A stretch of 64,000 bases of DNA from Nonomuraea fuscirosea (lineage in GTDB: Bacteria; Actinomycetota; Actinomycetes; Streptosporangiales; Streptosporangiaceae), in NCBI RefSeq assembly GCF_003001935.1, contig NZ_PVNG01000007.1, forward strand, positions 186,001 to 250,000, written 5' to 3'. Positions 1-8,299 of this stretch are shown here, one piece after another. Each line of letters opens with the position of its first letter. Within the stretch, counting starts at the first letter, position 1. The position numbers and the translations under genes were made by a program. The notes under the pieces were generated by a model. That model saw nothing but the letters and a program-made list of their open reading frames with translations, did not search any database and was not told the origin of the DNA.

Positions 1-173
1 ATCTCGGGCCGGTCCATCTTGGGATTCAGCACGGAGCCGCGCTCACCGCCCGTCAGCGTACAGACCAGCACTTCCACGCCTTCGCGCACATAGCGCGCCA
101 TCGTCGCGGCACCCTTGCTCGACTCGTCGTCGGGGTGGGCGTGGACGGCCATCAGCCTCAGCGGTGCACTCAC
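1..173 (-). CDS. mca: Mycothiol S-conjugate amidase Mca, N-terminal part
   Basis: First 57 residues of a LmbE/PIG-L family zinc amidase running off the left edge. The family cleaves mycothiol S-conjugates in the cytosol to glucosaminyl-inositol and an exportable mercapturate. Seen: the zinc motif HAHPDDE at residues 11-17, followed by the family-typical [12 protein letters not shown] and a TGGERG turn. The GTG start at 173 has a GAGGAG ribosome site. MshB deacetylase shares the motif; Mca is preferred because the gene is divergent from a DUF4307 gene and greA, the usual actinobacterial neighbourhood. Confidence 0.85.
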   Translation of the reverse strand, partial: MSAPLRLMAVHAHPDDESSKGAATMARYVREGVEVLVCTLTGGERGSVLNPKMDRPE

Positions 174-307
174 GAGCTCGATGCTCCTCAGTCGGGACCA
201 GTCAGTCGCCCAGAGAGGTTAGTTTCTGCTGGGCGGTCGCGAGGGCACACCCCCCGCGGGCGACAATTGTCTCGGATAACGCTGAGGGAGTGCAGGGAGA
301 TTCCGCC

Positions 308-727
308 ATGGCCACCAGAGATGTCGAGAACGGACCGGTTCTCGGCACCCCCGACGACTTTCCCGATCGCCCCAAGCGAGGTGGCCGGCTCGTCGTCCAC
401 GTCGTGATCGGCGTGCTGGTCGCCATCATCGCCGGTGGGTGGGGCTACGTGATGTGGTCGATGACCGCGGGCGGGTCGGAGGCGCCGTCGCAGGTGATCA
501 CGTTCGAAGTGCTGGGGCCGAGCCGCGCGGAGATCACCTTTGAGGTGTACAAGGCAGACGATAGGGTGGCCGTCTGCCGGATCAGGGCGCTGGACGTCGA
601 TCACGCGGAAGTGGGCAGCAAGGAAGTAAGAATCCCGGCTGGTGAGGGTAGTAAGCAGCTCAAGGAAAGCCTCGACACGAGCGGTCGGGCGACTTCCGTC
701 CACATCCAGTACTGCAATCTCGTATAG
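308..727 (+). CDS. DUF4307 single-pass membrane protein
   Basis: 139 residues. A basic N-terminus (PKRGGR) precedes one membrane segment at about 27-50, then an extracytoplasmic beta-rich domain ending in HIQYCNLV. This is the layout of DUF4307 proteins, which in actinobacteria sit between mca and greA. Function is unknown. The ATG at 308 follows a GGGAG ribosome site; the divergent start of mca lies 134 bp upstream. The 108 bp before greA probably hold the greA promoter, so the two are not clearly co-transcribed. Confidence 0.75.
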   Translation: MATRDVENGPVLGTPDDFPDRPKRGGRLVVHVVIGVLVAIIAGGWGYVMWSMTAGGSEAPSQVITFEVLGPSRAEITFEVYKADDRVAVCRIRALDVDHAEVGSKEVRIPAGEGSKQLKESLDTSGRATSVHIQYCNLV

Positions 728-835
728 TGAGACATTTGGGGAAGCGTTCGAGCGGTTAACTTGTTAGCCTTTCGCAATTCAACCGTACGCATCCTCAAGT
801 GATCTCAGGGCCCCCTAGGCAAGCAAGGAGAACCC

Positions 836-1336
836 GTGGCCGACTCTCGCGATGAGAACGTCACCTGGCTGACGCAGGAGGCGTACGACCGCCTGAAGGG
901 GGAGTACGAATACCTCTCCGGCCCCGGGCGCGTCGACATCGCCAAGAAGATCGAGGCTGCCCGCGAAGAAGGCGACCTGAAGGAGAACGGCGGCTACCAC
1001 GCCGCCAAGGACGAGCAGGGCAAGATGGAGGCCCGGATCTTCCATCTCCGCCAGATCCTCGACAACGCCCAGGTGGGCGAGGCCCCCAAGGCCGAGGGCG
1101 TGGTCGGGCCCGGTATGACCGTCACCATCAGGTTCGTCGGTGACGATGACGAGGTCACCTTCCTGCTCGCCTCCCGCGAAGAGAGCGGAGCGCCGATCGA
1201 CGTCTATTCGCCCAAGTCCCCTCTGGGCTCGGCGATCAACGGCAAGAAGATCGGGGAGAAGGCGACCTACTCCATGCCCAACGGACGGCAGAACACCGTC
1301 GAGATCCTCGAGGCTGTGCCGTACATCGGCAACTGA
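836..1336 (+). CDS. greA: Transcription elongation factor GreA
   Basis: 166 residues, normal GreA length. GreA inserts its coiled coil into the RNA polymerase secondary channel and stimulates cleavage of backtracked RNA. Seen: an N-terminal helical hairpin (about 1-80) with the acidic tip in EEGDLKENGGYHAAK, and a C-terminal FKBP-like domain with SPKSPLGSAINGKKIGE. GTG start at 836, seven bases after AAGGAG. A strong hairpin follows at 1353. Confidence 0.95.
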   Translation: MADSRDENVTWLTQEAYDRLKGEYEYLSGPGRVDIAKKIEAAREEGDLKENGGYHAAKDEQGKMEARIFHLRQILDNAQVGEAPKAEGVVGPGMTVTIRFVGDDDEVTFLLASREESGAPIDVYSPKSPLGSAINGKKIGEKATYSMPNGRQNTVEILEAVPYIGN

Positions 1337-1352
1337 CCCCCCTGGACGACGA

Positions 1353-1385
1353 CCGCCGGGCCCACGCTGGCCCGGCGGCATTTTC
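1353..1385 (+). terminator. Rho-independent terminator of greA
   Basis: A perfect 10-bp stem, CCGCCGGGCC (1353-1362) with GGCCCGGCGG (1369-1378), six-base loop, followed by CATTTTC. It lies 16 bp after the greA stop codon. Confidence 0.85.
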
Positions 1386-1458
1386 GCATTCGTCCGGAAT
1401 TCGGCAAGACCTCAGTTTCTTAGTAAAAACCCGTAAGCGGCGTAACACCCTCAAACTC

Positions 1459-2613
1459 GTGCCATTCATCGTGGTGGCGCTCGTGGCGGTGATGACCGCC
1501 GACGTGCTGCTGCTGACGCAGGCGCGCACGACCGTCGAACCCGTCGCGGTACGCGCCACGCCGAAGCAGTCGCTGCTGGCCGGGAAACGCCCCCAGGAAC
1601 AGCGCCCCCAGGAACAGATCAGGACCCTCCAGCCGGTCGCGCCGCTGGGCAGACTGCACAAACCCAACCTGTTCGTGCTCACCCGCCGGCCGTTCACCAA
1701 CGCGTCGTTACAGAAGGTCGCCAAACTCTCCGGGGTGCGCGCGCTGGAGCTGGCCGACGCGGCGTCGATCACGCTCGACGGCAAACGGGTGCAGACCCTG
1801 GCCGTCAACCCCTCCACGTTCCGCGCCTACACCCCCAAGGTGACCGCCGCGTCCGACGCGCTCTGGCAGAACGTGGCGGCCGGTGACGTCGCGGTCTCGT
1901 TCGTGCTGGGCAACGACGGCGGGCTCACGCTGCACCGCCGGGTGCCGGCGGGCTCGGCGGGCAACCTGCGCATCGGCGCGTACGCCACCACGGGTTTCGG
2001 CGCCGTGGACGCCGTCGTGTCCAGGGACGTCGGCCGCACCCTCGGGGTGCCCCAGAACAACGCGCTCATCGTCAGCGCGCCCAAGGCCGATTCCGACACC
2101 CTGCGCAGGCGGATCCTGAAGGTGCTGCCCAAGGGCACCCAGGTGGCCATGGTCAACCCCGTGCTGCCCCGGCCCCGGCAGAGCGTGGCGCGCAACTGGC
2201 CGGCGGGCTCGTTCATGACCGGCGAACAGCTCACGGTGGCGCTCAGGGCGGCCGTGTCCAAGCTGGGCCGCCCGTACGTCTGGGGCGCCGAGGGCCCCGA
2301 CACCTTCGACTGCTCGGGCCTGGTCCAGTGGGCCTTCGCGCAGGCCGGGGTGCGGATGCCCCGGGTGACGCACCAGCAGTGGGTGACCGGGCCGCAGGTG
2401 CCGCTCGCCCAGGCGCAGCCGGGTGACCTGCTCTTCTGGCGCAACGACCCGACCAACCCCCAATACATCTCGCACGTGGCGATCTACTGGGGCGACGGGA
2501 AGATGCTGCACGCGCCGCGCACCGGGGACGTGGTCAAGATCGTCCCGGTGAACCGGCGCAACCTGGCCGGAGTCGTCCGCGTCAGCCCCGTGGCCGCGGC
2601 AGGCGTTCGTTAG
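1459..2613 (+). CDS. Membrane-anchored NlpC/P60 cell-wall hydrolase
   Basis: 384 residues. An uncleaved signal anchor (about 3-20) is followed by a region of unclear fold (about 50-250) and a C-terminal NlpC/P60 domain (about 260-375). Catalytic residues are visible: Cys285 in DTFDCSGLVQW, His339 in SHVAIYWG and His351 in LHAP. The likely role is cleavage of peptidoglycan stem peptides outside the membrane. The frame stays open upstream to the greA terminator and encodes a basic stretch (KTRKRRNTLKL) fitting a signal anchor, but no ATG, GTG or TTG exists there, so GTG 1459 is only the first standard start. Leu84 is a TTA codon (1708-1710), rare here and a hint of bldA-type control. Confidence 0.85.
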   Translation: MPFIVVALVAVMTADVLLLTQARTTVEPVAVRATPKQSLLAGKRPQEQRPQEQIRTLQPVAPLGRLHKPNLFVLTRRPFTNASLQKVAKLSGVRALELADAASITLDGKRVQTLAVNPSTFRAYTPKVTAASDALWQNVAAGDVAVSFVLGNDGGLTLHRRVPAGSAGNLRIGAYATTGFGAVDAVVSRDVGRTLGVPQNNALIVSAPKADSDTLRRRILKVLPKGTQVAMVNPVLPRPRQSVARNWPAGSFMTGEQLTVALRAAVSKLGRPYVWGAEGPDTFDCSGLVQWAFAQAGVRMPRVTHQQWVTGPQVPLAQAQPGDLLFWRNDPTNPQYISHVAIYWGDGKMLHAPRTGDVVKIVPVNRRNLAGVVRVSPVAAAGVR

Positions 2614-2714
2614 AGCGGTCAGGTCCGTCAGGGCCTCCGGGCGGGCGCCGAAGCCGCCGGGCGCGCCTCATGGACAGTCTTCGCTATCCCTTCCGTGCAT
2701 CGGCGCCGCAACTA

Positions 2715-2730
2715 TGTAATCTTGATTACA
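2715..2730. promoter_or_regulatory. Palindrome and -10 element at a leaderless start
   Basis: TGTAATC (2715-2721) and GATTACA (2724-2730) form a perfect 7-bp inverted repeat with a 2-bp centre. The repeat contains TAATCT (2717-2722), a good actinobacterial -10 (TANNNT), placed seven bases before the A of ATG 2730. No ribosome site precedes that ATG. The reading is a leaderless mRNA whose promoter is covered by a regulator site; the regulator is unknown. Confidence 0.5.
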
Positions 2731-3251
2731 TGGCAACAGAAGATGCGACCGCGCAGGTTCGCGGCTGGTTCACCGGGCGGCTGCCCGAAGGATGGTTCAC
2801 CGGCGCGCCCGAGATCGTCAGGGACCGCGAGGAGATCGCGGTGCTCGGCACCCTGCCCGACCCGCCCGAGGACGTGCCGGAGTCCGAGCGCGCCGCGCTG
2901 ATCGAAGGACTCGCCGTCAGGTTCAGGGAGGAGACGCGCGAACGGCGGATCGAGATCGCCAGGGAGGCCGAGCGCAAGTTCCGGCAGAAGGTTTCCTGGG
3001 GTGTCGTCTGCGGCGGCGAGACTGTGATGTTCACCACACTGTCCGTGCCGGTCATGACCCGCCTGCGGCAGGCCGAACGCCAGGTGCTGGACACACTCGT
3101 GGCCGCCGGCGTGGCCAGGAGCCGCAGCGACGCGCTCGCCTGGTGCGTACGCCTGGTGGGCAGCAACACCGACACCTGGCTGACGGATCTGCGCGACGCC
3201 CTGCAGCACGTCGACCGCGTTCGCTCCGCCGGCCCGGACGTCAATTCCTGA
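2730..3251 (+). CDS. Conserved actinobacterial protein of unknown function
   Basis: 173 residues from ATG 2730, which fits the -10 spacing better than an upstream in-frame start at 2670. Soluble, no signal peptide or membrane segment. The N-terminus carries two WFTG motifs (GWFTGRLPEGWFTG). The middle is a charged helix rich in Arg/Glu. The C-terminus (about 110-170) has helices with ARSRSDALAWCVRLV, reminiscent of ribbon-helix-helix or other small DNA-binding folds, but this is weak. It stands alone between the NlpC gene and pckG. No function is assigned. Confidence 0.65.
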   Translation: MATEDATAQVRGWFTGRLPEGWFTGAPEIVRDREEIAVLGTLPDPPEDVPESERAALIEGLAVRFREETRERRIEIAREAERKFRQKVSWGVVCGGETVMFTTLSVPVMTRLRQAERQVLDTLVAAGVARSRSDALAWCVRLVGSNTDTWLTDLRDALQHVDRVRSAGPDVNS

Positions 3252-3279
3252 GATAGCGCAGGGGAAACGGCGCCGACAT

Positions 3280-3334
3280 TGGACTAAACCACTTCGGAAA
3301 TTGGTTTAGACCAGCCGAATTGGACTGGACCAGT
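3280..3334. promoter_or_regulatory. Three DasR-type (dre-like) operator candidates
   Basis: Three near-palindromes lie in tandem: TGGACTAAACCA (3280-3291), TGGTTTAGACCA (3302-3313) and TGGACTGGACCA (3321-3332), with centres 22 and 19 bp apart, about two helical turns each. The GntR/HutC-family regulator DasR binds a site with core TGGTCTAGACCA; each element matches the 16-bp consensus at roughly 12-13 positions. They stand 167-221 bp before the pckG start. Confidence 0.55.
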
Positions 3335-3500
3335 GCTCGGAATTACTTCTTTTAAATCCGCTCGGCCTGGGTAGGCTCCCCCAATCGTCAAGGCCTCTGC
3401 CTGCGGCGACGGCCTGGCCAAGAGGTCTATGCCAATTGGCTTTCCGGTCGCCTCGTCGTTAATGATGACTGGGCCTTGGAAGAGTGGAGGAGTCACCGCC

Positions 3501-5294
3501 GTGTCCGTTTCCGTGGAAGTAACCGCACCCACCACCAATAGCGAATTGCGGGCGTGGGTGAGCGAGATCGCAGCCCTGACCCAGCCCGACCGCATCGAGT
3601 GGTGCGACGGGTCTGAGGAGGAGTGGACACGCCTGACCAACCTCCTCGTCGAGCAGGGGACGCTCACGCGCCTGGCCGCCAGGCCCAACAGCTTCTACGC
3701 CAAGTCCGATCCCAGTGACGTGGCGCGGGTGGAGGACCGTACCTTCATCTGCTCCGAGCGGGAGGAGGACGCCGGGCCCACGAACAACTGGATCGCCCCT
3801 GACGAGATGCGGGAGACGTTCGGCGAGCTGTTCAAGGGCTGCATGCGCGGCCGGACCATGTACGTCGTGCCGTTCTGCATGGGCCCGCTCGGCGGCGAGA
3901 TCTCGCAGCTCGGCGTCGAGATCACCGACTCCGCGTACGTCGCCGTCTCCATGCGGGTGATGACCCGCATGGGCGACAGGGCGCTGCGCCTGATCGAGGA
4001 GCGCGGCGACTTCGTCAAGGCGGTGCACTCCGTCGGCGCGCCACTCGAACCCGGCCAGGACGACGTGGCCTGGCCGTGCAGCAGGACGAAGTACATCAGC
4101 CACTTCCCCGAGACCCGCGAGATCTGGTCCTACGGCTCCGGCTACGGCGGCAACGCCCTGCTCGGCAAGAAGTGCTACGCGCTGCGCATCGCCAGCGTCA
4201 TGGCCCGCGACGAGGGCTGGCTGGCCGAGCACATGCTCATCCTCAAGCTCACGCCGCCGTCCGGCGAGACCCGATACATCGCCGCCGCCTTCCCGAGCGC
4301 GTGCGGCAAGACCAACCTCGCCATGCTCCAGCCCACGATCCCCGGCTGGAAGGTCGAGACGATCGGCGACGACATCGCCTGGATGCGCTTCGGCGACGAC
4401 GGCCGGCTCTACGCGATCAACCCCGAGGCCGGTTTCTTCGGCGTCGCCCCCGGCACCGGCCAGGTGACGAACGCCAACGCGGTCAAGACGCTCTGGGGCA
4501 ACAGCATCTTCACCAACGTCGCCCTCACCGACGACGGCGACGTGTGGTGGGAGGGCCTCACGGAGCGGCCTCCCGCGCACCTGACCGACTGGAAGGGCCG
4601 CTCGTGGACGCCTGACAGCGACGAGCCCGCCGCCCATCCGAACGCCCGCTTCACCACCCCGGCCGGGCAGTGCCCGACCATCGCACCCGAGTGGCAGGAC
4701 CCCAAGGGCGTGCCCATCTCGGCGATCCTGTTCGGCGGCCGCCGCGCCACCGCCGTACCTCTGGTGACAGAGTCGCTGAGCTGGGAGCACGGCGTCTTTC
4801 TCGGAGCCAACGTCGCCTCCGAGAAGACCGCCGCCGCCGAGGGCAAGGTCGGCGAGCTGCGTCACGACCCGTTCGCCATGCTGCCGTTCTGCGGCTACAA
4901 CATGGGCGACTACTTCGGCCACTGGATCGACGTCGGCCGCCGCGAGGGCGCGCGGCTGCCGCGCATCTACTACGTCAACTGGTTCCGCAAGAACGCCGAG
5001 GGCAAGTTCATCTGGCCGGGCTTCGGCGAGAACAGCCGCGTGCTCAAGTGGATCGTCGAGCGGCTGAACGGCGAGGCCGAGGCCGTGCCCACCGCGATCG
5101 GCCTGCTGCCCGACGACCTCGACACCGAGGGCCTGGACCTGCCCGAGGAGGACCTGCGCACGCTGCTGAGCGTCGACCGCGAGGTGTGGCGCGAGGAGGC
5201 CGCGCTGATCCCGGCCCACTTCGACAAGTTCGGCAGCCATCTGCCGAAGGAGCTGTGGGACGAGTACAACGCGCTGCTCGACCGCCTCGGCTGA
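3501..5294 (+). CDS. pckG: Phosphoenolpyruvate carboxykinase, GTP type
   Basis: 597 residues, full length for GTP-dependent PEPCK. It converts oxaloacetate and GTP to phosphoenolpyruvate, CO2 and GDP, the entry step of gluconeogenesis. Seen: the kinase-1a loop [12 protein letters not shown] with the reactive Cys at about residue 269, the metal-binding stretch IGDDIAWM, and the guanine-pocket region near FWKN-type sequence NWFRKN. GTG 3501 is chosen because GGAGGAG stands eight bases upstream; an ATG at 3462 would add 13 residues without a ribosome site. Likely regulated through the operator array at 3280-3334. Confidence 0.95.
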   Translation: MSVSVEVTAPTTNSELRAWVSEIAALTQPDRIEWCDGSEEEWTRLTNLLVEQGTLTRLAARPNSFYAKSDPSDVARVEDRTFICSEREEDAGPTNNWIAPDEMRETFGELFKGCMRGRTMYVVPFCMGPLGGEISQLGVEITDSAYVAVSMRVMTRMGDRALRLIEERGDFVKAVHSVGAPLEPGQDDVAWPCSRTKYISHFPETREIWSYGSGYGGNALLGKKCYALRIASVMARDEGWLAEHMLILKLTPPSGETRYIAAAFPSACGKTNLAMLQPTIPGWKVETIGDDIAWMRFGDDGRLYAINPEAGFFGVAPGTGQVTNANAVKTLWGNSIFTNVALTDDGDVWWEGLTERPPAHLTDWKGRSWTPDSDEPAAHPNARFTTPAGQCPTIAPEWQDPKGVPISAILFGGRRATAVPLVTESLSWEHGVFLGANVASEKTAAAEGKVGELRHDPFAMLPFCGYNMGDYFGHWIDVGRREGARLPRIYYVNWFRKNAEGKFIWPGFGENSRVLKWIVERLNGEAEAVPTAIGLLPDDLDTEGLDLPEEDLRTLLSVDREVWREEAALIPAHFDKFGSHLPKELWDEYNALLDRLG

Positions 5295-5304
5295 CGTATC
5301 TCCC

Positions 5305-5334
5305 TTGTGCGGTACGGCGGACGCCGTCTAACTT
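5305..5334 (+). promoter_or_regulatory. Candidate promoter of the first TIGR04222-like gene
   Basis: TTGTGC (5305-5310) and TAACTT (5329-5334) are separated by 18 bp, a reasonable sigma-70-type arrangement 35 bp before the GTG at 5369. It overlaps the end of the pckG trailer. Assigned by pattern only. Confidence 0.4.
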
Positions 5335-5368
5335 GACGCACTGTCGTACCGCGATGGGAGGCCCGCCC

Positions 5369-6322
5369 GTGGACTCGATCCTGCTCATCGCCGCCATCGG
5401 CATGTTCCTCGTGGTCAGCCTGGCGGGCCGGCGGGTCGAACGCGAGCGCCGCCGCGTCGGCGAGCGCGAGCCGAGCGGCACGGGCCACCGGCTGAACCAC
5501 TACGAGCTCGCCTACCTGGCGGGCGGCCCGAGACGGGCCGTCAACACGGCGCTGGCCGTCCTCGCGACGGCCGGCGCCGTCCGCGTGTCCAGGGGCTCGC
5601 AGGTCACGCCGGTGCACGGGGCGCGTCCCTCGCCCGAGCCGCTGGAGCAGGCCGTGCTGGACACGCTGGCGGCCAGGCCGGGCGGCTGCCGGGCCGGCGA
5701 GCTGCGCCGCGGGCTGGAGCGGCATCCCGCCCTCACGGCGCTGGCCGCCGGGCTGGAGGCACGCGGCCTGATCGTGTCCCCGGAGGCGTACGGCACGGCG
5801 TGGCGGCTGCGGGACCGGCTCAAGTGGATCACCGCGGGAGCCGCCGGCTATCTGGGGCTGCTGATCGTGCTGGACAACCTCGACGTGGCGGGGGAGGAGA
5901 CGTCGTTCGTCGGCGCGCTGTTCATCGCGGCGGTCACCCTGGTCACGGGGCTCGTGACGCTCGCCCAGCAGGACCGGCGCCTGCACAGCGTCACCACCAG
6001 GGAGGGCCGCGCCGTCCTGGTCGCCGCCCGCGGCCACCACCCCAGAGGCGTGCGCGACCCCGCCTCGCTGGCCCTGGCGGTGGGCGTCCCCGTCGCCCTG
6101 TACGGCCTCCAGGACGCCGGCGACCAGGCACTCTGCGACGAACTGTCCGTGGGCGACCCCCAGGGCGACTGCGCCGGCTCGTGCGGCACCCACCACGGCG
6201 GTGACGGCACCACGTTCGGCACCGACTCCTACGGCGGCGGCGACTTCGGCGGCGGCGGTGACTCGGGCGGCGGGTCGAGCTGCGGATCCAGTTGCGGGTC
6301 GAGCTGCGGAGGCGGCAGCTGA
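5369..6322 (+). CDS. TIGR04222-like membrane protein with Cys/Gly tail (copy 1)
   Basis: 317 residues. N-terminal membrane segment (1-17), a cytosolic part with LNHYELAYLAGGPRRAVNTA (about 34-53) that defines the TIGR04222 type, a winged-helix-like stretch, two membrane segments (about 152-170 and 178-200), then a hydrophilic end. The last 65 residues hold Cys in CAGSCGTHH and a repeated SSCG tail (SSCGSSCGSSCGGGS). GTG 5369 has GGGAGG eight bases upstream. Copy 2 lies downstream, followed by a DUF692 enzyme; the tail is a candidate substrate of that enzyme. Function of the family is not known. Confidence 0.7.
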   Translation: MDSILLIAAIGMFLVVSLAGRRVERERRRVGEREPSGTGHRLNHYELAYLAGGPRRAVNTALAVLATAGAVRVSRGSQVTPVHGARPSPEPLEQAVLDTLAARPGGCRAGELRRGLERHPALTALAAGLEARGLIVSPEAYGTAWRLRDRLKWITAGAAGYLGLLIVLDNLDVAGEETSFVGALFIAAVTLVTGLVTLAQQDRRLHSVTTREGRAVLVAARGHHPRGVRDPASLALAVGVPVALYGLQDAGDQALCDELSVGDPQGDCAGSCGTHHGGDGTTFGTDSYGGGDFGGGGDSGGGSSCGSSCGSSCGGGS

Positions 6323-6423
6323 CCGGATCGGCGGGTGCCGCGAAAGACCGGCGGGCGGCCGGCGGAAGCCCGGCGGGTGGCGGAAGCCCGGGCGGGTGAT
6401 CACGGGCCGGCGGTGCGGAGAAA

Positions 6424-6440
6424 TACCGAAAAAATCGGTA
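6424..6440. repeat. A5-loop inverted repeat upstream of copy 2
   Basis: TACCGA (6424-6429), five A, TCGGTA (6435-6440): a perfect 6-bp inverted repeat in an AT-rich pocket of otherwise very GC-rich DNA. It stands 24 bp before a possible -35 (TTGCGT, 6464) and could be an operator. Assigned by symmetry only. Confidence 0.4.
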
Positions 6441-6463
6441 GGTGACGAAACGAGCAGAAGTCC

Positions 6464-6537
6464 TTGCGTCGCGTAAGCGGTGGCTAACGTGCTCGTAGGT
6501 GTACCTGCCGGTACACCCTCCCAGCTCGGCCTACGAG
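6464..6537 (+). promoter_or_regulatory. Possible promoter and nested hairpins in the leader of copy 2
   Basis: TTGCGT (6464-6469) and TAACGT (6485-6490) are a weak promoter with only a 15-bp spacer. Immediately downstream lie two nested inverted repeats: GGTGTACC (6498-6505) with GGTACACC (6510-6517), and CTCGTAGG (6492-6499) with CCTACGAG (6530-6537). The arms overlap by two bases at 6498-6499, and the outer arm ends where the GGGGAGG ribosome site begins. The leader could fold to control translation or bind a dimeric regulator. Confidence 0.45.
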
Positions 6538-6549
6538 GGGAGGCCGCAC

Positions 6550-7482
6550 ATGAACTTGTTCCTGCTGATCGTTTCGGTGGGTCTGGGCGCCTACGCCGCC
6601 GCCACCACCACCGCCATCCAGCGCGCACGGGCCGACATCCTGGCCGCCGCCGGATCCCGGCTCCTGCACCTCGGCCACTACGACCTGGCATACCTGGTGG
6701 GCGGCCCGCAGCGGGTGGCCGACACCGCCATCGCCCTGCTGGCGGACGCCGGCGACCTGCGCGTGTCACGCGGCGGCCGGGTGCACAAGGTGACGATGGG
6801 GACCGTCGCCCGCGAGCCCGTCGAGGAGGCCGTGCTCGGCACGGTGGCCGCCCGCTCGGGACTGCCCCTGATGTCGCTCAGGATCGAGGTCACCAGAAGC
6901 CTGGCGATGGACGCGATCAGACGGCACCTCACGGAGCAGGGGCTGCTGATCGAGGACGGCTCCTTCGCCCGGGTGCGAAACCTGTGCTTCCGGCTGCGGA
7001 TGACGTCGCTGGGGGCCTACGCGGGCGCCGCGCTGGAGGGGCTGACGGTGCTGGTGGACCCGGGCTTCCACGCCGTGGCGGCCCTGCTCGTCTTCGCGGG
7101 CACGGGGGTGGCCGCCGAGGTCGTGCTCGCCGGTCAACGCCTCCGCGTGCGCAACGCGCTGACCGCGGCGGGCCAGGAGGCGATCGAGTCGGCCAGGCGG
7201 GGGAACGCCGAGGGCGTCGCCCAGGGCCCCGTGCCGCTCGCGCTCTACGGGCTCGGTTCGGTCCGGGACCCGGCCCTGCGGACGGAGCTGAGCAGGCGCG
7301 GGAGCCGGCGTGAACGGCGGCTGCGCGCCTCGTACGCTGGAACCGGCTCGCCGGTCTCCGGCGGCTCCTACGGCCACGGAGCGGGCTGTGGCGGCGGTCC
7401 GTCCGGCTGCGGCGGCGGGACAGCCGGCTGCGGGGGAGGCGGCGGCTGCGGCGGCGGTGGTTGCGGCGGCGGAGGAGGCTGA
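6550..7482 (+). CDS. TIGR04222-like membrane protein with Cys/Gly tail (copy 2)
   Basis: 310 residues, paralogue of the gene at 5369: [20 protein letters not shown] here against LNHYELAYLAGGPRRAVNTA there. Membrane segment at 1-19, a weaker hydrophobic stretch at about 155-200, then a tail (about 272-310) made almost only of Gly with five Cys, each in a GCGG or GCGGG setting. ATG 6550 follows GGGGAGG. Its stop is one base before the start of the DUF692 gene, so the two are translationally linked. The tail looks like a repeated modification or metal site; this is inference. Confidence 0.75.
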   Translation: MNLFLLIVSVGLGAYAAATTTAIQRARADILAAAGSRLLHLGHYDLAYLVGGPQRVADTAIALLADAGDLRVSRGGRVHKVTMGTVAREPVEEAVLGTVAARSGLPLMSLRIEVTRSLAMDAIRRHLTEQGLLIEDGSFARVRNLCFRLRMTSLGAYAGAALEGLTVLVDPGFHAVAALLVFAGTGVAAEVVLAGQRLRVRNALTAAGQEAIESARRGNAEGVAQGPVPLALYGLGSVRDPALRTELSRRGSRRERRLRASYAGTGSPVSGGSYGHGAGCGGGPSGCGGGTAGCGGGGGCGGGGCGGGGG

Positions 7483-7483
7483 C

Positions 7484-8299
7484 ATGGCCGGGCTGGGCGT
7501 GGGCATCGGCTGGCGGTCCGAGCTGGATCTGAGCATCGAACGGATGGCGGGCGTCGACTTCCTCGAGGTGGTCGCCGAGAACCTCAAGCCCGCCCGGTTA
7601 CCCGAGTCGCTGCGGGTGCTGCGGGCCAGGGGCCTGACGGTCATCCCGCACGGGGTCTCGCTCGGGATCGGAGGCGCGGAACCGCCCTCCCCTGCCCGCC
7701 TGGCCCACCTGGCCGCCTGCGCGCAGGCTCTGGACGCGCCCCTGGTCAGCGAGCACCTGGCGTTCGTCAGAGGCGGCGGCCTGGAGGCCGGGCACCTGCT
7801 GCCCGTGCCGCGCACCCGCGCGTCGCTGCGGGTCGTCACGGAGAACGTGCGCCGCGCCCAGGACGCGCTGCCCGTCCCGCTGGCGCTGGAGAACGTCGCC
7901 GCCCTGTTCGGCTGGCCCGAGGACGAGCTGACCGAGGCGGAGTTCCTGGCCGAGCTGGTGGAACGCACGGGGGTGGGGTTGCTGGTCGACGTGGCCAACC
8001 TCTACACCAACCAGTTCAACCTGGGCCTGCCGGCCGTGGCGGCGCTCGACGCGCTGCCGCTCGACCACCTGGCGTACGTGCACGTCGCCGGCGGGTACGA
8101 GCACCACGGCCTCTGGCACGACACGCACACCACGACCGCGCCGCAGGTCGTGCTGGACCTGCTCACCGAGCTGTGCGCCCGCGTCACCCCGCCGGGCGTG
8201 CTGCTGGAGTGGGACGACGAGTACCCGAGCGACGCCGTGCTGGCGGGCGAACTGTCCAGGATCAGGACCGCGATGGCCCTGGCGGGAGAGTGCCGATGA
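7484..8299 (+). CDS. DUF692 / MNIO-family multinuclear iron oxidative enzyme
   Basis: 271 residues, TIM-barrel size for DUF692. Characterised members use two or three iron ions and O2 to remodel Cys (or other residues) of ribosomal peptides, as in methanobactin, 3-thiaglutamate and bufferin pathways. Conserved ligand regions are visible in order: [50 protein letters not shown] and LLEWDDE. ATG 7484 is one base after the stop of the Cys-tail gene, with GGAGGAGG upstream. Leu39 is a TTA codon (7598-7600), suggesting bldA-dependent translation. The next gene overlaps by four bases. Confidence 0.85.
   Translation: MAGLGVGIGWRSELDLSIERMAGVDFLEVVAENLKPARLPESLRVLRARGLTVIPHGVSLGIGGAEPPSPARLAHLAACAQALDAPLVSEHLAFVRGGGLEAGHLLPVPRTRASLRVVTENVRRAQDALPVPLALENVAALFGWPEDELTEAEFLAELVERTGVGLLVDVANLYTNQFNLGLPAVAALDALPLDHLAYVHVAGGYEHHGLWHDTHTTTAPQVVLDLLTELCARVTPPGVLLEWDDEYPSDAVLAGELSRIRTAMALAGECR

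Noticed and set aside
1387-1458. Possible ydaO-type c-di-AMP riboswitch before the NlpC gene
   Set aside because: Only about 75 bp remain after the greA terminator, and no characteristic conserved blocks were seen.
3459-5240. Long open frame on the minus strand across pckG
   Set aside because: Antisense shadow caused by GC-rich codon bias; no ribosome site, low-complexity Ala/Gly/Arg composition, and pckG is clearly real.
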